Of a stretch of 64,000 nucleotides of DNA, positions 32,101 through 43,544 are shown in pieces. The first letter of the stretch is position 1. Each line of letters begins with the position of its first letter. Below the pieces are notes generated by a model that saw only the letters and a program-made list of their open reading frames with translations, made no database searches and was not told the DNA's origin. Source of the stretch: Strigamia acuminata (taxonomy: Eukaryota; Arthropoda; Chilopoda; Geophilomorpha; Linotaeniidae); assembly GCA_949358305.1 (NCBI GenBank), contig OX442319.1, forward strand, positions 6,510,001 to 6,574,000, in the 5' to 3' direction. The translations under genes were made by a program, and so were the position numbers.

Positions 32101-32353
32101 GATAGCAAATGACTGTTGTTTAGCCAAAGTTAATCCAGGATTTTATGTATTTATTTTTATCAAAAATATCTTTTCAAATTACCCGCTAAGAAACTGAATA
32201 CCCTTGAAAGCAGACTTAACGCAGTTAATGTTTTTATCATTCTTATTTTTATTCAACTGTATAAAATAAAACAAATATATTATTGCGTCATTTGTTTTTT
32301 TTTACATTGTGGGTTAGCTATTAACTCAATGTAATAAAAATTAAAAATCAAAA

Positions 32354-32510
32354 TTACAATCTCGCTGAGTCTGGGTCAAAGAGTGCGTCGGGCATGCGCA
32401 CATGCTTCTCCTCGTAGTACCACATCCAAGCGGGAGTGCGAGACAAGATTTCAAAGAATTTACCAGATGTAACTAATGGATTTCTTTCACCTTCATTATA
32501 CCCCCTTTAC
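32354..32510 (-). CDS. Probable 3' coding exon of an unidentified gene
   Basis: On the minus strand a stretch reads ERNPLVTSGKFFEILSRTP and then continues AWMWYYEEKHVRMPDALF to a stop at 32354-32356. The amino-acid composition is protein-like, unlike the surrounding repeats. A purine-AG acceptor-like site lies just upstream, near 32510. The preceding exons were not identified: an open but ATG-less minus-strand stretch at 32513-32763 has a single hydrophobic segment and might belong to it. The gene would be divergent from the glycosyltransferase starting at 32745. No family recognised. Confidence 0.4.
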
Positions 32511-32744
32511 GGTTTTTATTAATTTTATTCCACAGTACCAGTACAGCGTAACCTGTGTCATCAACCACCAAAAAGAAACCAACATTTAACCATTTCCAGT
32601 TCACTTGTGACATGTTTATTTCAACTCCCAGTTCAAATGTGAACGAAAACTGACGTAATCTTTTCAATTTCTCTATTGTTTTTCGCATCCTGCACAAACA
32701 CAACACGCCGAGCAATGCAATTCCTGTTTTTATCACCTCGCTGA

Positions 32745-35247
32745 ATGATGTTTCAACGTTGGATCAACATCAACAACTTATTCATCGCACTTGCATCAAT
32801 GATTACCTACCACTTTATCCTCCAACACAACTTACCCACCAAATTTTATCCAACAATAGACTCGAAACAACACGAAAACGGAAGTACAAATCAACATCAA
32901 CGCGCATCCTCCGTCTGGTGTCGCGGCGAAACGATCAACACGCGATTATGTCGCTTCCACAACCTCTGCATTCATTCGCACGGCGAATTCCTGTTTTTCC
33001 ACGGACCGGAATCCATCATTTCCGGCATCAAATTATCGACAATGAAAGAAGCCATTGTTGAATTGTCGTCCATTGATGGCCACAATGCGATGACGCTCGT
33101 TCTGACGGACGTTCCCGTTGAGCGTGTGGGGGATTTGCCGTGGACGATTAAGGATGTTGAAGATACAAGTTTTCTGCTCAAGAGATTTAAGCCGAATAAT
33201 TTGATGCATGTTGTACATGATGATTTGATGCCATTGTATAGTTCGTTGTTGGAGATTGGAGGTTGTAGAGGAGGTGAAGGCTGTGATGTGAAGTTGGTTT
33301 TTGTTGATGCGTATGTTCGGGGACCGTTTTGGGATTTTTATAAGTTGTTTACGAAATCCGAGCCCATTTTGCTGTCTGATTTGAGCGGGGAGGAGATTTA
33401 TTGTTTTAAGGTATAAAGGGGTTTGTTGGGGGATTTTTTTTAAAGTGCTGTTGTTGTTTGAATAAGTGTTAATAGTCTTTACATGTGTGGTTTTGTACAA
33501 TCTGATTTTTAGAGAAGTTTTAACGGAAGTTGATGAGATTTCGTGGAGTTTTACTTAGATTTGAAGAGATTTTATGGATTTTCACTGAAATATGAAGAAA
33601 TTTTTTGGGAATTCACTAAAATGTGATGAAATTGCTTGGAATTTCATCATAATGTGATGAAATTGCATCGAATTTTACCTAAATGTTATAAGATTCATGA
33701 GTTAAAATTTTAAAAAAGTACATTGAAATGTATTTTATAGACTTCGGAACCGTTTTTCACATAATGAATGCGCTTATATGAGTAACTTACAGTTACCATG
33801 TTTACATGTACCCAGTTTTCCAGAAAAGTTAAAATCTGGATTTTATTTATCCGGATAACCATGTGCGTTTTCTGGTTCCTAACGTATCGTTACTACAACG
33901 ATTCGACGGTATTCCGATCGAAGTTTTTAAATTTTTGCATGCACGGGTGTTTACATGCAGTTTTCAATGCGCAAAACACCCAAAATCTACCTCGTACAAC
34001 TGGAATTTTGTTTCCCGAATAAACCTGTCTTTTCTGGAAAACTGTTTCGTTTACGTGATCAGTTTTCCAGAAAAGTAAAATTCGAATTTTCACTTATCCA
34101 GACAACTGTGTACATGTAAACATGGTAAGTATGTTTGTGATTCTGTTGGAGGTCCCGGTCAGCACAATTGATTAATTTATTAATTCTGATTATTTCTTTT
34201 TATTAGGACGTATATGTTGGCCTCAACCGAAAGACAGTCTGGTACCAATACGGCTTTTCCGTACCACAAAGTCCCTTGGTTAACAGGACAGTTACATCTG
34301 TCGACGTACACCGGTTTACATCATACATCGCATCATCTCTCGCCGACAAACTATTGCCATCAACATGCCCATCCATGCCCTTAACCATCCTGCTGTCCCG
34401 CAAAAACACTCGGCTTATTCTAAACGAAAAACAAGTGACCGAAATGATCCAGCAACAAACCGACACAACAGTCATAACATTATCTCTGGACGACCATTCA
34501 TTAGTCGACCTCATCGCCCATGTCCGGTGCGCCAGGATCCTCGTCGGCATGCACGGCGCACTTCTCGTACTTTCCGCTTTTCTCCCGCCGGGTTCTCTTT
34601 TGATCGAATTATTTCCATACGCGGTACCGCCGGAAGACTACACACCGTACAAAACACTAGTAACTTTGCCTGGAATGGGCTTGAGATACAGAGAATGGGT
34701 GAACACGAAGGAAGAGAACACAGTTATTCATCCGGATTGGCCCAAGTTGATGGGCGGGATCGGTCATCTGCCGTTGGAAGAGCAGCAAAGCATTGTGGCG
34801 GATAAGCGTGTTAAGCGGCACTTGTGTTGCAGTGATCCGCAGTGGTTGTTTAGGATATTCCAAGACACGTTGGTGGACGTTGCTTCGTTGTCTGAGGTTG
34901 TGGTGGAAAGTGATGTTGATGCAACGTTGGTGGAGAGTGAAATTGAGGATCTTTGGAGGGGGAATATGTTTCCGGGGAGGGTTAATAATTTAAGTTGTCG
35001 GGTGAGCGAGGATTATATTGATTTGGTGTGGGATGCGCCTTGGAATTTGGAGTTTTTACGTTTTGATGGATTGGTGTATGAAGTGTGGTTCCGTGTTGTT
35101 GGGGATACGCAGTATAGGTTTGTTGTTACTAATGCGACGGTGCAAAGGATCGAAAGGTTTAGTTTGCCTATTGATGTGTGGGTGGCGACGAAAGTGAGCG
35201 GAGTGAAGCGTGGTCCTTTTCAGTGGATTGTATGCACGTTAAGTTAA
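32745..35247 (+). CDS. POMGNT2: POMGNT2-like protein O-mannose beta-1,4-GlcNAc transferase (GT61)
   Basis: Two exons (32745-33410 and 34207-35247) join in phase to give 568 residues; human POMGNT2 is about 580. It is a type II endoplasmic-reticulum membrane enzyme. The N-terminal anchor is visible (NNLFIALASMITYHFIL). The GT61 catalytic domain follows the human order: RLCRFHNLC, NNLMHVVHDDLMPLY, VGLNRKTVWYQYGF, RLILNEKQV, VGMHGALLV, LIELFPYAVPPEDYTPYKTL, RHLCCSDPQWLFRIFQDT. A C-terminal fibronectin III-like domain has the PWNLEFLRFDGLVYEVWF stretch. In vertebrates it extends O-mannose on alpha-dystroglycan. The intron contains a MITE. The start Met is immediately followed by a second one; either fits. 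Confidence 0.92.
33793..34128. mobile_element. MITE with 18 bp perfect terminal inverted repeats
   Basis: The termini TTACCATGTTTACATGTA (33793-33810) and its exact reverse complement (34111-34128) bound a 336 bp AT-rich segment. Inside, CCAGTTTTCCAGAAAAG recurs in the inner flanks. No coding capacity. It sits in the POMGNT2 intron. A target duplication is not clear, so the superfamily is undetermined. Confidence 0.75.
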
Positions 35248-35626
35248 GTTTGTTTAATAAAACAATGTGAAAGAGGAGTCCTGTTTATCTAACTGTCGCT
35301 ACAAAAAAAGTGAGATTTCCATGTGGAAAATGTTATGGAAATATAATGTGTTTCCACATAGCGGAAATATGTATGGAAAGTTCACGTATGGAAAGTTATA
35401 TTTAAATTATATTTTAAATAAATAAAAGACGAAAATCCTGCCTGGACTCAAATAGGTGTCCAAAAAATAAATAAAAGTCGGGTGTTTATTTGAAGCCATG
35501 GCTCTTATTTCAAGTGCACGTGGAGATTGCGCAGTTGAGGTTGAAGAACCAAGGTGAGAAACAAGCTGATTAATGCCACGTGAAAGGATTGTGGAAACAT
35601 TTTATTTTATTTTATTGTAGCGTCAT
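35248..35626. other. 3' flank of POMGNT2, nothing else seen
   Basis: An AATAAA-like signal (TTTAATAAAACAATG) follows the stop by about 10 bp. A short repeated run TATGGAAA occurs at 35330-35400. No further gene. Confidence 0.4.
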
Positions 35627-36006
35627 TAGGGTTTCGGTACCGGGAAACCAGGGTACCGATTTCCTGGGAAACCCGGTGAAAAATCACGGTACCGGGAACC
35701 GGGAATTTTCAAAATAACCGGTTCCGTCAAAAAACGTCGTTAAAACGTCATTTTCGTCATTGAAACGTTACAACTTGTAATGTTTCAATGATGAAAATGG
35801 CTATTTTTACCATAAAAAATGGCTAAAATTGGCCATTTTTGACGAAAAATGGCTAAAATTGGCCCTTTTTTTTACGAAAAATGGCCATTTTTAGCCATTT
35901 TTTGTCGCCTGATTTTAATTCCCGGGAGTACCGATTTCCCGGGAATATCGGCCATTTTGGTACCGGGAATCGGGAATTGGAAAAGGGCGGGAAAACTGAA
36001 GCCCTA
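35627..36006. mobile_element. hAT-type MITE with 8 bp target duplication
   Basis: The element begins TAGGGTTTCGGT and ends ACTGAAGCCCTA, imperfect inverted repeats. It is flanked on both sides by AGCGTCAT (35619-35626 and 36007-36014). An 8 bp duplication and short ends are hallmarks of the hAT superfamily. The interior is made of repeated GGTACCGGGAA and GGCTAAAATTGGCCATTTTT motifs and has no coding capacity. It must have moved with a transposase from elsewhere. Confidence 0.85.
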
Positions 36007-36056
36007 AGCGTCATCTTCCGGCTCCTCCATTTGTAGCTGACTGTTGGTCGATGAAA

Positions 36057-36235
36057 TATACAGTCGAACTGCGATATAACGAATTTCTTGTTATAACGAA
36101 TACATAAAAATGGCTTGTTTGGTTGGTTGGCCTTAGAATACCATGTTAAAAAAATTTGCTATAACGAACTTTTGTTATAATGAACCGATTTTTTGGGTGC
36201 CTTGCGATTCGTTATAAGAAGGTTTTGTGGTAACA
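36057..36235. mobile_element. Possible pogo/Tigger-like MITE fragment
   Basis: The left end ACAGTCGAACTGCGATATAA followed by CGAA resembles the ends of pogo-class Tc1/mariner elements, and GTTATAACGAA-type motifs recur through 36070-36215. The right end (GTTATAAGAAGGTTTTGTGGT) only partly complements the left, so it may be truncated or diverged. 36240-36760 to the right shows no supported feature. Confidence 0.4.
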
Positions 36236-36759
36236 TCGCTCGGATGTCGTTTAGCGGAATTCCAGCCCTATTTGCCGCATGTTATTTGCAACTGGCAGTA
36301 TCTATACTACTTTTATTTTCTTTTTTAAATTGTGTTTTTTTTGTTTTTTGAAGTTCACCAGTGGACGGAAGACTGGATTTTCAGCAACATCTGATGACCC
36401 AGACATGAAACGGAGCACATCTCGAGTGTTTTAAGCTTGGAACCAAACATCTATGACCTGTGTGTGTTACCTGATCCCATTCTACTCATATCACCTTTGA
36501 TCTTAAGGTAAATGATTGAAATTACTATAATTAACTGGAGAGATATATCCATGAAATTTAGAAATAAAATAAAAATAAAAATAAAAAATTCGTCTGAAAT
36601 ATTTTTAAAAAAGTGGCTAATAAGGGAGTTATCGAAAATGGCTTTCATAGAACTCTTAAGCGTTATTGACAGAACCTAGATTCCGACACACACGAAATAA
36701 TTAGGTGGTAATTAAAATAATTAGATTTTTAATCTCAAAAAGTCGACTTTTACACCCAT

Positions 36760-37070
36760 GAAGTGCAGTTCGCACCTTAAAAAGTGCATTTTGCATCTTA
36801 AAAAGTGCATTTTTCACCTAAAAATGCATTTTTTTGCACTTAAAAAGGGGGTTTTGTACATAAAACGCGTTTTTGGTACTTAAAATGCGTTTTTTGGTAC
36901 TTAAAATGCGTTTTTTGGTACTTAAAATGCGTTTTTTGCTACTTAAAATGCGTTTTTTGGTACTTAAAATGCGTTTTTTGCTACTTAAAATGCGTTTTTT
37001 GCTACTTAAAATGCGTTTTTTGCTACTTAAAATGCGTTTTTGGTCTTGAAAAAAGCATTTTTGTACTTTA
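36760..37070. repeat. Minisatellite-like array, ACTTAAAATGCGTTTTTTGG unit
   Basis: About a dozen copies of the 20-21 bp unit TACTTAAAATGCGTTTTTTG with GGT/GCT variation, plus diverged copies at the left edge. No coding content. 37071-37605 contains the upstream region of the CUB gene and nothing else recognised. Confidence 0.9.
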
Positions 37071-37605
37071 CAGTCGCTGTTCTGCGTTCAATCAATAAGA
37101 GAATTTACGCTGATTAAACACAAAGAAAGTCTGGAGAAAATACCAATTTTATATTATTCATTTAAGGAGTGGATTACTTTTTATAAAGTAATAACTAACG
37201 ATGTGTTTTTTTCTTGTTTTTGCTAATTGATCAGTACTGTAATTACCCGTTTCTTCTGGGTTGTAGCGAATAAGGATCTAGAGCGCGCACACCTTAGGAA
37301 GTGACCTCGAATTAAATAAATAAACAAATTTATTAATAAATTATATTAATCAACTTTTCTGAATTGACTACAATTTAAAGTTTCGGATCTATCTCATCAA
37401 TTTGTGTCGATAATTTAATATTGTACATGTAAATTGATGAGATAAATCATGAAACATGTGTCGTGAACTTAATTATCAAGATTTAGTGCTGTTTTAATTA
37501 TTTCACTTGGTCAGGAGACTGTCATGGTTGACCAAGAGTGACCAAAAGGTCGGTAGCAAAAGCATAAATATATGGAAGAAGCGGTGGCTTGGGTTTTTCA
37601 CAATC

Positions 37606-40600
37606 ATGCAGAGATTAAGGAATGTGCTCGTCTTTCTGTGCATGTTTTTGAATGCGGACGCATTCCAGCCATTTTATCTGACACCTCCGACATGGCCCGG
37701 GCATTTGATGTACCATCCGCAGCCGTGGTTTCCTCCGTACGTCACGGGACATCGGCGGTTAGAACGACCGATTTTTCCACAGTGGAATTATTATTTCGAT
37801 GGAGTGCAGCATGATGATCAAAGGTGAAGTGTGCATGTTCGTACTACTTGATAAAATACAGGAAATGGCACGATTTTGGCTGAGATTTTCTTTTTATGCG
37901 GGTTTTATGCGGGTTTTATGCGGGTTTTATGCGGGTTTTCTTGTTTTCTTTTGGTTTTCCTCGTTTTCCTTTGGTTTTTCTTGAGTTTTTCTCGGGTTTT
38001 TGGTTTTTGTTGGGTTTTTGTTGGTTTTTTTGTGGGTTTTACTCGGTTTTTCTGTCGGTTTTTCAGCTTTTCTGGTTTTATTCTGTTTTTCCGTTTTTTC
38101 TCGGTTTTTCTGTTTTTTTTTCCCCACGGTTTTTGCATTTTTTTGAGGTTTTCTCTGATTTTTCTCGGTTTTCCTCTCAGTTCATTTTAGTTTTTGTGGG
38201 TTTTGTTCGGTTTTTCTTGGTTTTCCTCGGTCCATTTTAGTTTTTCTGGGGTTTACTCAATTTTTCTCGGTTTTCCTCAATTAATTTTAGCTTTTATGGG
38301 CGTTACTCGGTTTTTCTCGTTTTTTTTCTAGTTTTTCTAGTTCTTCTCGATTTTTCTCGTTATTTTTCTCGTTTTTCTAGTTCTTCTCGATTTTTCTCGT
38401 TTTTTTTCTCGTTTTTTTCGTTTTATCTCGTTTCTTCTCGTTTTTTCTCGTTTTTTTCGTTTTATCTCGTTTTTTCTCGCTTTTTCCTTCAGGTTTTTTT
38501 CGGGTTTCCGAGGTTTTTCCTGACATTCCTTCAATTTCTAGACTTGTCTAGGTTTTTCTAAGGTTTTCTCGTTATTTCTTGTGTTTTTCTTGTGTTTTTC
38601 TCGGTTTTCTTCGGTTTTTAATTTGGTATTGAGCTCACATATTTTACTCGCAGAGCGCCACCACAGTCGACCACTTACCCACCTTTACGGCCAACCTACC
38701 CCAAAGCCGTCCTGGAATTCCCTTCTTTAAACACATCCCCATCCCTACCCCACATCTACCCCGCATCCACTTCAACCACTACATCCATACCACTGCGTCT
38801 ACCCATCTTCAACACCACAAGAAAACCCTACGTCGTCACACTTCAAACCAAGCAGGAAGAACCCACCACCAGTACCCAAAGTAATAACTAAAACACAAAT
38901 AAAAATTTCCTATTTTAACATTTCTGAACCAACATTTCTCCCGGCAGATATTTTTGGTTTATTTAACATAGTCCACTTCTCCCACTTCCTGTGCGATGGC
39001 GGAAACGGTCAAAACGGAACTTGTTTCACCGTCTCAGAGTGCAATTCTCGAGGAGGAATCGGCTCCGTGTCTTGTGCACAAGGATTTGGAGTCTGTTGTT
39101 TATGTAGGTTTGATTTTGATCAATTTATTATTTATTACATTTTTATTTTTCATTTTTCAAGTCAACATCTCTTGCAATCAAGAGATTCGTCAAAACGGAT
39201 CGTACTTCGTAAATCCGCGCTACCCATTGGCGTATTCCGGCGACGGTTCGTGCTCAGTGACCATTCCAAAGTCGACCCCTGAAGTGTGTCAACTCAGGTT
39301 GGATTTCATCGACTTCGACACTCGCCGACCCGTCTCCGGCGACTGCAATTCCGACCGCTTGTACATTACCGGTCAAAATGCCAATAATTTGATTCCTCCG
39401 ATTTGCGGACTCAATTCCGGACAACACAGTAAGTTGTATGTAATAAATTCTGACAAGTCTATACACGCAGAAAAGTATGTGGGCGTGCAGCTGTGACCAG
39501 CTGCCCCTGCGCGCTGATCACTTACCTACAGCACTTGGTGCAGCTCTCGCGTCTCTCGCGCGCCTGTTGCGGTCCCTTGCAACCAGACGGAGCTGCGGGC
39601 CCTTGATTAACCAATCGAAATACGCCTTGAGACACCATCATACCCCGAGACAACAATAATAAAGCTATATCATAACTATACTTTGACCGACCTTAAGAAG
39701 GACCCTAACTCACAACCTCATTACTCCTAACTGTAGAGTATGTCACACTAACAGAAAAAGGAGTTTCAGTCAGTATTAAATTTTAATCGATTTTTGACGA
39801 TTTTTATTCGATTTTATCGATTTTTATTGATTTTTAATCGATTTTTAATCGATTTTTATCGATTTTTAATCGATTTTTATCGATTTTTAATCGATTTCTA
39901 TCTATTTTTATAGATTTTTGACGATTTTTTAACGATTTTAATCGATTTCTTACAATTTCTAATCGATTATGATTGATTTTGATTGATTTTTATTGATTTT
40001 TATCGATTTTGATTAATTTTTATTGATTTTTAATGAGTTTTATCGATATTGTTCAAAATTGTTGAAATCGATTAAAACCATTAAAAATCGATAAAAATCA
40101 ATCAAAATCGATTAAAAATTGTAAGAAATCGATTAAAATCGTTAAAAAATCGTCAAAAATCGATAAAAATTGTTAAAAAATTGATAAAAATCGATTAAAA
40201 ATTGTAAGAAATCGATTAAAATCGTTAAAAAATCGTCAAAAATCGATAAAAATCGTTAAAAAATTGATAAAAATCGATTAAAAAATTGATAAAAATCGAT
40301 TAAAAATCGTCAAAAATCGATTAAAATTTAATATCGACTAAAACTACTTTTCCTGGTGGTGTGACACACTCCACAGGAAGGAGTAATGAGACTGTGAGTT
40401 AGGGTCTTTCTTAAGGTCGGTCAGAGTATATAACTTTAGTCTCTGATGTATTTTGGAGGATTTTATCGTGTGTGTTGCGTCCAGCGTCTCGTGGCCCTCC
40501 CCTGACCACGTGGTGTCTGTCCGAACACTCACACAGTTCTGATCTTATGAGTACTAAGCTTAAATTACGACAAAACTGGTTTATTTTATTTTATTTTTTT

Positions 40601-41379
40601 AGTTTATGTGGACGTTGATAGGGCGCAAGGTCCAATACAACTAAATATGTTGACCAGTGGACATGGACCGCGGTTGTGGAACATCCAAGTCAGCAAAATT
40701 GCGTGTAATGATGTGAATAGAGGTAAAAATCGCAAATATTATCTTGTTTTTGAGTGTTTTCATTAATTATTTACCTTATATAGCACCACCAAATTGCTTG
40801 CAATATTTTTCTGGAGTTCACGGGAGGTTTCGGAGTTTCAATTACGATCACTTGAGTTTTCCAAACGAAGAAGGCTATTTGGTAAAACAAAAAATTTATA
40901 ATTAAATTATACATTTTTTTTAATTGTTTTTTTTTTGTGTTAGAATAATTTGGATTACATGCTTTGCATACGGAAAGAAGCTGGTTTTTGCAATATTGTT
41001 TATTCGAATGGAAATCAGCAATTTTCAATTATAAATACGGATAAATCTGGTATGCCGCTTTTGCCTCCGGACGTGTCAGGTGCGGGTATTCGTGACTGTC
41101 CGAATGATTATATCAATTTGAATGGAACGCCGTTGTGCGGAGATCGTTTAAATGGGGATATAAATATGCCCAATCAGCCATTAAATAAACCAGTCATAGG
41201 TATGCGGTTGAAATTGTGTGTGTGGTAATTATTAATTGGTGATGTATTAATTTAATTTGGTAGATTCGACACCTGGTCAGTTTCTCATACGATTTCGTAC
41301 TGATGGGGCTACGGTGTCTCGAGGTTTTAATATTTCTTATCAGCAACAACCGTGCGGAGCAGTGTCGTCTCTTGGATAG
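37606..41379 (+). CDS. Secreted CUB-domain protein, eight exons
   Basis: The exons splice in phase: 37606-37823, 38654-38880, 38948-39103, 39162-39428, 40603-40722, 40784-40881, 40944-41199 and 41264-41379. The start is the Met before a signal peptide (MQRLRNVLVFLCMFLNADAF). A Pro/Thr-rich stretch follows, then a Cys-rich leader (NGTCFTVSECNSRGG ... GFGVCC). Next is a CUB domain (SYFVNPRYPLAYSGDGSCSV, QLRLDFIDFDTRRP, PICGLNSGQH), then NCLQYFSGVHGRFRSFNYD and a second CUB-like half ending ISYQQQPCG. This layout is common in uncharacterised secreted arthropod proteins; the ligand is unknown. The third exon also has an ATG frame at 38996 that breaks the domain; the spliced phase used here restores the leader. 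The introns hold a T-rich minisatellite (37880-38640) and a foldback element (39672-40436). Confidence 0.85.
37880..38640. repeat. T-rich minisatellite in intron 1 of the CUB gene
   Basis: Starts with four copies of GCGGGTTTTAT and continues as degenerate TTTTTCTCGGTTTTTC / TTTTTCTCGTTTTTCT repeats for about 700 bp. Phe-rich and Lys-rich open frames on the two strands are artefacts. Confidence 0.85.
39672..40436. mobile_element. Foldback element in intron 4 of the CUB gene
   Basis: The left end (39672 onward, CTTTGACCGACCTTAAGAAG) reappears as a reverse complement at the right end (to about 40436), with roughly 85-90% identity over the outer 100 bp. The inner arms are inverted arrays of ATCGATTTTTA (left) and TAAAAATCGAT (right) that meet near 40050. 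The whole thing could form a hairpin of about 380 bp per arm. No coding capacity; consistent with a foldback/MITE-type transposon. Target duplication not resolved. Confidence 0.75.
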
Positions 41380-41554
41380 AGATTGCTTTTGACGCGAATT
41401 GATACAACCGAGAGTGTAACAGTTCAGAACCTGATTTTATCGATTTGAGATTTTTAAGAAATTCTGTGTTGATCACAATAAAGCCAGTTTTTTTTATTTT
41501 TTTAAAGTAACGATTATTATGATATTCATGACTAAATAAAGCATGAAACCATCC

Positions 41555-42298
41555 AATCAAACAAGAAAAACACACTTTGTTGCACGAAAAACACTTTGTT
41601 GCACGAAAAACACTTTGTTGCAAGAAAAACAATGTTTATTGCAAGAAAAACAATGTTTATTGCAAGAAAAACAATGTTTATTGCAAGAAAAACAATGTTT
41701 ATTGCAAGAAAAACATAGTTTATTGCAAGAAAAATCACTTTATTGCAAAAGAAAAACACTTTATTGCAAGAAAAAACACTTTATTGCAAGAAAAACACGG
41801 TATATTGCAAGAAAAAACACTTTATTGCAAGAAAAAACAAGAAAAAAACACTTTATTGCAAGAAAAAACAAGAAAAAAACACTTTATTGCAAGAAAAACA
41901 CGGTATATTGCAAGAAAAAACACTTTATTGCAATAAAAAACACTTTATTGCAATAAAAAACACTTTATTGCAAGAAAAAACAAGAAAAAAACACTTTATT
42001 GCAAGAAAAACACGGTATATTGCAAGAAAAAACACTTTATTGCAATAAAAACACTTTATTGCAATAAAAACACTTTATTGCAATAAAAAACACTTTATTG
42101 CAAGAAAAACAATGTTTATTGCAAGAAAAAACACTTTATTGCAAGAAAAAACACTTTGTTGCAAGAAAAAACACTTTATTGCAAGAAAAAACACTTTATT
42201 GCAAGAAAAACACGGTATATTGCAAGAAAAAACACTTTATTTCAAGAAAAAACACTTTATTGCAAGAAAAAAACACTTTATTGCAAGAAAAACACAGA
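41555..42298. repeat. Minisatellite-like array, CACTTTATTGCAAGAAAAAA unit
   Basis: About 35 copies of a 20 bp unit (AAACACTTTATTGCAAGAAA). Visible higher-order blocks contain CACGGTATATTGCAAG. It directly abuts the kinase gene. In one frame it stays open into the kinase, which makes the kinase frame look 119 codons longer than it probably is. Confidence 0.9.
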
Positions 42299-42454
42299 AG
42301 GCAACGGAAGTGGTACGTAATTGTAACCGGAAGTTGGAATAAAACGTCAACAAAACGTGTTCTCGACTGCGGAGCATGTATATATGTGGTGCGCGTGACT
42401 TATTCTTCTTATAGATCTCAGCAACCTCTAGCAAATCATTCCAAAACTCTGGCA

Positions 42455-43537
42455 ATGGCAATGGCAATTGCAAAAAAATCTTCTAAATCATCTCCCGGTA
42501 CTGAAGACAATCCAACAAAGGATGGTGAAGGTGATGACCACCCAGTATCAATCGACGACACATTCAACAACAGATACACCGCGATTCGCAAGCTCGGATC
42601 CGGCCATTTCTCGACCGTGTGGCTGTGTCGGGATTTACAGGACCAAGATACTTCCGTCGCAGTAAAAATCCTCAAAAGTTGTATAACCAAAGAAGAGACA
42701 GAAAACGAGATTACTATGCTAAAACACGTACAATACTGCGACATCGACGGCTTTTACGGGACCAAATTCGTCCAATTACTGGACAATTTCACCATTTCCG
42801 GCGTCAACGGCACTCACACGTGCATGGTGTTCGAACTTTTGGGCGACAGTTTACTAGAATTGATCCAGCGATCAAATTATGAGGGAATTCCATTATCCGA
42901 CGTTAAAATCATCATCAAACACGTATTGCAAGCCTTGGACTACTTTCACACGACTTGTGGGATCATTCACACGGATATTAAACCCGAAAATGTGTGCGTG
43001 AACTTTACAGTCGACGAATCGAGCGAAAAACGGACGCGGGAGCTGTCGGCCACTGTCACGGATTTTGGGAATGCGTGCTGGATAGAACACCACTTCGCTA
43101 GACGTATTCAGACGTGCGAATATCGTTCTCCGGAAGTTATTTTGGAAGCTGGGTACGACGAAAATGCGGATGTTTGGAGTACGGCTTGCATGGCGTTTGA
43201 GTTGGCAACGGGGAATTATCTGTTTGATCCACGAGCTGGTGAGCGGTATAGTCGGGATTGGGATCATTTAGCGAAGATAACGGATTTGTTGGGGAATGTG
43301 CCGAAGGATGTTGCGTTGTCGGGCGCGAGGTGTGCGGAGTTTTTCACTGCGGAAGGCAAGATTCGTCAGTTTCGGAAATTGAAGTCGGGTAGTTTGGTTA
43401 AGTTGTTGACTAGGAAGTATAGGTGGGGGGAAAGAGAGGCGGGGAGATTTGCGAGGTTTTTGGGGCCCATGTTGGCTGTTGATCCGAGAGAACGTTGTTC
43501 AGCGAACGATTGTTTGAGTCATCGATGGTTGGAATAA
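42455..43537 (+). CDS. SRPK-like serine/arginine-protein kinase, short and intronless
   Basis: 360 residues from the Met at 42455, the first plausible start after the repeat array. The kinase elements are in order: glycine loop KLGSGHFSTVW (46-56), VAVK (K71), helix C glutamate E85, catalytic loop HTDIKPEN (D174) and DFG (D203). Then come CEYRSPEV and DVWSTACMAFELATGNYLFDP, typical of the SRPK/CMGC group, and a C-terminal LAVDPRERCSA...HRWL. SRPKs phosphorylate RS-domain splicing factors. They normally carry a spacer of about 200-300 residues between the lobes; here only some 20 residues separate PEN from DFG. The lack of introns and spacer suggests a retrocopy that is still intact. A TATATATG stretch lies about 75 bp upstream. 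Confidence 0.88.
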   Translation: MAMAIAKKSSKSSPGTEDNPTKDGEGDDHPVSIDDTFNNRYTAIRKLGSGHFSTVWLCRDLQDQDTSVAVKILKSCITKEETENEITMLKHVQYCDIDGFYGTKFVQLLDNFTISGVNGTHTCMVFELLGDSLLELIQRSNYEGIPLSDVKIIIKHVLQALDYFHTTCGIIHTDIKPENVCVNFTVDESSEKRTRELSATVTDFGNACWIEHHFARRIQTCEYRSPEVILEAGYDENADVWSTACMAFELATGNYLFDPRAGERYSRDWDHLAKITDLLGNVPKDVALSGARCAEFFTAEGKIRQFRKLKSGSLVKLLTRKYRWGEREAGRFARFLGPMLAVDPRERCSANDCLSHRWLE

Positions 43538-43544
43538 AAGAAAT

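Noticed and set aside
37880-38240. Phe-rich frames as multi-pass membrane protein
   Set aside because: Simple T-rich repeat within an intron; no start context and the same pattern in three frames.
38996-39496. 166-codon frame starting MAETVKTELV as the start of a transmembrane CUB protein
   Set aside because: Using the other phase, exon 38948-39103 splices cleanly and restores a Cys-rich leader typical of the family; the apparent membrane segment is translated intron.
41543-42048. Lys/Cys-rich frames before the kinase
   Set aside because: Minisatellite translation; only the possibility of read-through into the kinase was kept as a finding.
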